This document shows, piece after piece, positions 6,934 through 11,410 of a stretch of 11,410 nt of DNA (position 1 is its first letter; every line of letters starts with the position of its first letter). The stretch lies in assembly GCA_945835865.1 (NCBI GenBank), contig CAMAJQ010000005.1, positions 1 through 11,410 of the forward strand, given 5' to 3'. Made by a program: the position numbers and the translations under genes. The DNA comes from an uncultured Clostridia bacterium. GTDB lineage: Bacteria; Bacillota; Clostridia; Christensenellales; Borkfalkiaceae. Below the pieces are notes generated by a model, which worked only from the letters and a program-made list of their open reading frames with translations, ran no database searches and was not told where the DNA came from.

Positions 6934-9900
6934 ATTTTAAAAAGATTGAACTGATCGGATTCAAATCCTTCGCCGATCGGCAGGAGATCGTGTTTGAAAA
7001 CGGCGTGACCTGTATCGTCGGCCCGAACGGGTGCGGCAAGAGCAACGTTGCGGACGCCATCCGTTGGGTGCTCGGCGAGCAGTCTGCGAAATCTCTGCGC
7101 GGCACGAGTATGCAGGACGTCATTTTCAACGGTACGCAGAACAGGAAATCTCTTTCCTACTGCGAGGTCTCGCTGACCTTCGACAATACCACCAAGATTT
7201 TCAAGGACCTCGACTATGACGAGGTTGTCTTCACGAGAAAACTTTACCGCACGGGCGAGAGCGAATATTTCATCAACAAGAAACTCTCGAGGAGAGGGGA
7301 TATCATTGACCTCCTGCACGAATGCGGCGTCAGCAAAGAGGGATATACCGTCATCGGTCAGGGCAAGGTCGCGGAGATCCTCAACAGCAAGCCCGAGGAC
7401 AGGCGAAGCATTTTCGAGGAAGCCGTCGGCATTGCGAAGACCAAAGCGAAGAGGCAGGAGACGGAGAGAAAACTCGAGCGCACGCGGGACAACGTCAACC
7501 GTATCGTCGATATTACCACCGAACTCGAGCATCAGCTCGAACCTCTTGAAAAACAGGCGGAAAAGGCGAGAGCGCACCGCGCCCTTTCGGAAGAACTGAA
7601 GTATCACGAAGTCAACTCCTATCTGTATAAATACGACAATTCCGCTTCCTTCAAGACCATCATCGGCGACAGGATCCGCCGCCTTACGGACGAATCGGAC
7701 GTAAAAAACCTGCAACTGCAGGAGGCGGTGCGCTCTTATACCGACCATCTCGGAGAGATTTCTTCTGCGGACGAATACATCAAACAACTCAACGACGAAC
7801 TCATCGAAAAGACCCAGGCGACGGAGAGACAGTCCGGTACGCAGCGCCTATACGGAGAAAAGATCAAGACTTTGCGCAACGAGATCGCAAGGTTGGAAAA
7901 GGAGATCTCTTCGGCGCGGGACGAGGGAGAAAAACTCGACCGGAAGATCGATGAAAAAACCGGCGCGTCAGAGGTTTTCAAAGAGGAGATCGCGTCTCTC
8001 GAGAAACGTTCCGCCGAAGTGGACGCCGAACTGACGCAGGTCGTGACGAACATCACCGAAGGGGAGAAGATGGCGAGGACGGCGAGACAAGCCGTTCTCA
8101 ATTCCGTCGAATCGCTCGCCGATATTAAGCAGAACATCGGCGCTCTTTCCTCCGAGAAGACGGTCATCACCGCCCAACAGCAGGAGACGGTGGAGAAAGT
8201 TCAGGCGCTTTCGGACAAGCTCGATACCCTCGTCCGTGAAAACGCTCTCAACGGGATCGAACTGCAGAAACTGGAGAAAACGGCGCAGAAGACCAAGGAC
8301 GATATCAAGGACATGGAGAACGACGTCGCTTCGACCAGGTCCTTCCTCGCGGATACCACGTCCAGGATCTACACGCTGAACGCGTCCATCGCCGCGCTCG
8401 AAGCCAACCGCAGGGTGTACGCCAACCTGAAGGACAGTTACGACGGTTATCAGTACGCCGTCAAGAAACTCATGCAGGCAACCAAGGAGTCGAAAGAGGT
8501 CGCGGCGCGCGTCAAAGGGGTGGTCGCCAATCTCATCAAGACCGATTCCAAATACGACGTGGCGATCGAGACCTGCCTCGGCGGCGCGGTGCAGAACGTC
8601 GTCACCGCTTCTCAGGACGACGCGAAATATCTCATTCAGTATCTGAAGAAAACGGAATCGGGCAGGGTGACCTTCCTTCCCGTCGAGTCGATGAAGCCCC
8701 GTTACGAGAGCGCGGAAACGCGGAGCGCGTTGCGGGAGCGCGGTGCGATGGGACTTGCCAACGAACTCGTCTCTTACGATAAATACTACGATAAAGTGGT
8801 GCGCTTCCTTCTCGGAAACACCCTTATCGTCGATAATATCGACAACGCCGTCACCATTGCGAGAAAATATCAGAACGCCTTCAAGATCGTCACGCTGGAC
8901 GGAGACCTGCTCGCGTCGAGCGGATCGATGACGGGCGGATCGAGAAAACAGAACACGTCCAACCTTCTCGCCATGGACAGAAGAGTCGGGGAGATCGAAG
9001 AAGAACTCAGGACGAAGAAAAACGAACTCGGCCGTCTGACGAACAGAAAAGCGCAGCTTGAAAAGCAGATCGCAGGGCAGGAGGAAGAACAGGTCCGCCT
9101 GAACGCTTTCCTGCAGGATACCCGTCAGAAAATCGTCGCCATTCGCGAGAAGATCGCCGCGACGGAGAATACGATCAACGAAACGACGAAGGATATCGAA
9201 TCCTACCGCGACTCCATCGCCCTCATCAACACGAGGCTGACCGAGATCAACAGGAAATATTCCGACGTCGAAATGGGGAACGAAGAACTCGACCGTCAAC
9301 GTCGGACGGCGTCCTTCGACGAAGAAAAGCATCAGGCCGTTTACGAGGGCTACCAGAAGAGAAAGGGCGAACTCGTCGACGAAAACACCAATATCCAGAC
9401 CCGGCTTTCCTCTCTCCGTTCGCAGATCAAAGCAAACGAAGACGACGTTCTCCGTATGCGCGAAACGCAGGACGGGCTTCGCAAAAAATGCGAAGAAAAC
9501 AAGCAGGAGATCAGCCGGAGCAATCTCTCGCTCGGAAACCTTCTTTCCGAGATGGAGAAAGTTTCTCTTTCCGATTCGGAAAAAGAATACCTTGAAACCC
9601 TCCGTCGGAAACGCAGTGCGTTCGAGCAGAGAAAACGCGATCTGAACGAACTCGTCAAACAGGACGATATACTCAGGAATTCTCTGCAGGCGGAACTCAC
9701 CAAACTCAGCAACAAGAAGGCAGAAGAGGAACTCGCCCTGTCCAAGGTCGATTCCGAATTGGAATTCATGCGGCAGAGAGTATGGGAAGAATATCAGATC
9801 ACCTACGAGGACGCGGTTTCCGAAAAGGACGACGGGTACGATATCACGGTGAGCAATCAGGAGATCAACCGCATCAAGAAGAAGTTGTCCTCTCTCGGGG

Positions 9901-10517
9901 CGGTCAATCCCAACGCGATCGAGGATTTCAATATCCTCAACGACCGCTATCAGGAAATGGCGGGGCAGAGAGACGACCTTCTCAAAGCCGAACAGGATCT
10001 GAAAGAGGTCATCAGACAGTTGACCGACGAAATGAGCACGACCTTTTCCAAAGGCTTCGCGACCATCCGGACCAACTTCACCCGGATCTTCAAGGAATTG
10101 TTCGGGGGCGGAACCGCCGATCTTATCCTGGAGAAAGGGTTTACGGAGGATCCCCTCGAACAGGGCATCGAGATCGTCGCCGAGCCGCCGGGAAAGAAAC
10201 TGCAGAAGATATCTCTTCTTTCGGGCGGCGAGATGGCGCTTACGGCGATCGCCATTCTGTTCGCCATTCTCAAACTCCGTCCCATGCCTTTCGTCGTGCT
10301 CGACGAGATCGAAGCCGCTCTGGACGACGCCAACGTGGAGAGATTCGCGCAGTATCTCAAACATTTCTCGGACGACACGCAGTTTATCGTCATCAGCCAC
10401 AAGAAGGTGACGATGGAACGCGCGGACGCTCTCTTCGGCGTGACCATGCAGGAAAAAGGCGTTTCCAAAATCGTTTCCGTCAAAATTTCGGACGCCGTGG
10501 AATCGATCGGCGCGTAA
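6930..10517 (+). CDS. smc: Chromosome segregation and condensation protein SMC
   Basis: SMC is the ATPase of the bacterial condensin SMC–ScpA–ScpB, which organises and helps segregate the chromosome. The 1195-residue product has the standard plan. The N-terminal head carries Walker A GPNGCGKS (31–38) and the conserved GYTVIGQGKVAEIL and KPEDRRSIFEEAVG stretches. Coiled coil runs from about 170 to 500. The hinge spans about 500–670, from DSYDGYQYAV to GSMTGGS. A second coiled coil leads to the C-terminal head with signature LSGGEMAL (1097–1104), Walker B FVVLDE (1121–1126, catalytic E1126) and D-loop AALDDANV. Met1102 replaces the usual Arg or Lys of the signature. The start is GTG at 6930, overlapping the rnc stop as GTGA and preceded by a perfect AAAGGAG (6916–6922); the resulting N-terminus NFKKIELIGFKSFADR fits the family. 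Confidence 0.97.
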   Translation: MNFKKIELIGFKSFADRQEIVFENGVTCIVGPNGCGKSNVADAIRWVLGEQSAKSLRGTSMQDVIFNGTQNRKSLSYCEVSLTFDNTTKIFKDLDYDEVVFTRKLYRTGESEYFINKKLSRRGDIIDLLHECGVSKEGYTVIGQGKVAEILNSKPEDRRSIFEEAVGIAKTKAKRQETERKLERTRDNVNRIVDITTELEHQLEPLEKQAEKARAHRALSEELKYHEVNSYLYKYDNSASFKTIIGDRIRRLTDESDVKNLQLQEAVRSYTDHLGEISSADEYIKQLNDELIEKTQATERQSGTQRLYGEKIKTLRNEIARLEKEISSARDEGEKLDRKIDEKTGASEVFKEEIASLEKRSAEVDAELTQVVTNITEGEKMARTARQAVLNSVESLADIKQNIGALSSEKTVITAQQQETVEKVQALSDKLDTLVRENALNGIELQKLEKTAQKTKDDIKDMENDVASTRSFLADTTSRIYTLNASIAALEANRRVYANLKDSYDGYQYAVKKLMQATKESKEVAARVKGVVANLIKTDSKYDVAIETCLGGAVQNVVTASQDDAKYLIQYLKKTESGRVTFLPVESMKPRYESAETRSALRERGAMGLANELVSYDKYYDKVVRFLLGNTLIVDNIDNAVTIARKYQNAFKIVTLDGDLLASSGSMTGGSRKQNTSNLLAMDRRVGEIEEELRTKKNELGRLTNRKAQLEKQIAGQEEEQVRLNAFLQDTRQKIVAIREKIAATENTINETTKDIESYRDSIALINTRLTEINRKYSDVEMGNEELDRQRRTASFDEEKHQAVYEGYQKRKGELVDENTNIQTRLSSLRSQIKANEDDVLRMRETQDGLRKKCEENKQEISRSNLSLGNLLSEMEKVSLSDSEKEYLETLRRKRSAFEQRKRDLNELVKQDDILRNSLQAELTKLSNKKAEEELALSKVDSELEFMRQRVWEEYQITYEDAVSEKDDGYDITVSNQEINRIKKKLSSLGAVNPNAIEDFNILNDRYQEMAGQRDDLLKAEQDLKEVIRQLTDEMSTTFSKGFATIRTNFTRIFKELFGGGTADLILEKGFTEDPLEQGIEIVAEPPGKKLQKISLLSGGEMALTAIAILFAILKLRPMPFVVLDEIEAALDDANVERFAQYLKHFSDDTQFIVISHKKVTMERADALFGVTMQEKGVSKIVSVKISDAVESIGA

Positions 10518-10535
10518 ACGGAGAGCAGGAGAATT

Positions 10536-11410
10536 ATGGGGTTTTTCAATAAGATATTTTCTGCGTTAAAAAAGACCAAGGACAGTTTTTCCGAAAAGAT
10601 GAAGGTCCTTTTTGCCCGGGATAAAATCGGGGAGGATTTCTACGAGGATCTGGAAGATATTCTCATCACTTCCGACATCTCCGTCACGACGGCGGAGGAG
10701 ATCGTGGAAAACCTGCGCGACCGCATGATTTCGGAAAAGGCAAAGGATAAAGATTACGTTCTGGACGAACTGAAAAACGCCATCCGGGATTGTCTTGATC
10801 AGGCGGACGACCTTGAGATCGAAACGCCCGCCGTCATCATGGTCATCGGCGTCAACGGCGTCGGCAAGACGACCTCGATCGGCAAACTTGCAAATTATTA
10901 CGCTTCGTCCGGTAAGACGGTCACGATTGCCGCGGGAGACACCTTCCGCGCCGCCGCCGCCGACCAGCTCGGGATCTGGGCGGAACGCTCGAAAGTCCGC
11001 ATCGTCCGTTCCGGCGAGGGAAGCGACCCGTCCGCCGTCGTGTTCGACGCCCTTTCTTCCATGAAAGCCAAAAAGACGGATATCCTCATCATCGATACGG
11101 CGGGGAGACTCCACACCAAGTCCAACCTCATGGAAGAATTGAAAAAGATGTCCCGCGTGGTCGAGAGGGAATATCCCGAAGCGAACTTTTACAAACTCAT
11201 CGCCTTAGACGCGACCACCGGGCAGAACGCTTTGTCTCAGGTGGAGGTTTTCAACGAGGCGGTCGGGATCGACGGCATCATTCTCACCAAACTCGACGGT
11301 ACGGCAAAGGGGGGATTCGTCGTCTCTCTCTGCAATGAACTTCAGGTGCCCGTCGTCTTCGTCGGTACGGGCGAAAAGAAGGAGGATATCGAGTCCTTCG
11401 ATAAGGAGTC
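10536..11410 (+). CDS. ftsY: Signal recognition particle receptor FtsY (3' end outside the window)
   Basis: FtsY is the SRP-receptor GTPase that docks ribosome–nascent-chain–Ffh complexes at the membrane. The frame is open from ATG 10536 to the window edge, 291 complete codons; judging from family length only about 10–20 residues are missing. The N-terminus GFFNKIFSALKKT is short and amphipathic, without the long acidic A domain of E. coli FtsY, as is usual in Gram-positives and consistent with direct lipid contact. The four-helix N domain (to about 95) is followed by the G domain: GVNGVGKTT (G1, 105–113), AGDTFRAAAADQL (133–145), DTAGRLH (G3, 187–193), LDATTGQNA (224–232), TKLDGTAKGG (G4 region, 251–260). 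AGGAG (10527–10531) lies four bases before the ATG. The gene follows smc by 18 bases in the same probable operon. Confidence 0.96.
   Translation, partial: MGFFNKIFSALKKTKDSFSEKMKVLFARDKIGEDFYEDLEDILITSDISVTTAEEIVENLRDRMISEKAKDKDYVLDELKNAIRDCLDQADDLEIETPAVIMVIGVNGVGKTTSIGKLANYYASSGKTVTIAAGDTFRAAAADQLGIWAERSKVRIVRSGEGSDPSAVVFDALSSMKAKKTDILIIDTAGRLHTKSNLMEELKKMSRVVEREYPEANFYKLIALDATTGQNALSQVEVFNEAVGIDGIILTKLDGTAKGGFVVSLCNELQVPVVFVGTGEKKEDIESFDKE

Noticed and set aside
7968..10400. An 810-codon open frame on the minus strand opposite smc
   Set aside because: It lies wholly inside a clear smc gene, resembles no protein I know, and is what a GC-rich, codon-biased gene produces on its complement.

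Overview
The window reads like a chromosomal housekeeping stretch from a moderately GC-rich member of the Firmicutes, most likely an uncultured clostridial lineage. This rests on strong GGAGG-type ribosome binding sites, a plsX–rnc–smc–ftsY gene order, an AsnRS, a Bacillus/Clostridium-like SMC, and a short Gram-positive-type FtsY. The lineage call is inference from gene content and codon style. Every gene I can support is on the + strand, and the window is almost fully coding.

Left block (1–3500): the last codons of what looks like an ABC exporter (1–52), a GNAT-family acetyltransferase (84–791), and a UvrD/PcrA-type superfamily 1 helicase (827–3448). The helicase carries a complete DEDDh (DnaQ/PolC-type) 3'-5' exonuclease domain inserted in its middle. 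The block closes with a clear Rho-independent terminator (3455–3500).

Boundary (3449–3606): after the terminator comes a promoter with a -35-like TTGTTT, a 17-nt spacer and an extended -10 (TGGTAAAAT). It drives a short leader of roughly 70 nt. The leader holds a perfect 13-bp hairpin that ends three bases before the asnS ribosome binding site.

Right block (3607–11410): asnS (asparaginyl-tRNA synthetase), plsX (phosphate acyltransferase), rnc (RNase III), smc (chromosome condensation ATPase) and ftsY (SRP receptor GTPase, cut by the window edge). They are packed as one probable operon: plsX/rnc overlap by ATGA, rnc/smc overlap by GTGA, and smc–ftsY are 18 bases apart. The block joins tRNA charging, phospholipid initiation, RNA processing, chromosome organisation and membrane-protein targeting. 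The fab genes and acpP that commonly sit between plsX and rnc in Firmicutes are absent here.

I see no mobile element, CRISPR array, tRNA or rRNA, and no clear undescribed system. The points most worth a second look are the helicase with an embedded exonuclease, an Asn at a position where RNase III normally has a catalytic Asp, and the leader hairpins in front of asnS and plsX.
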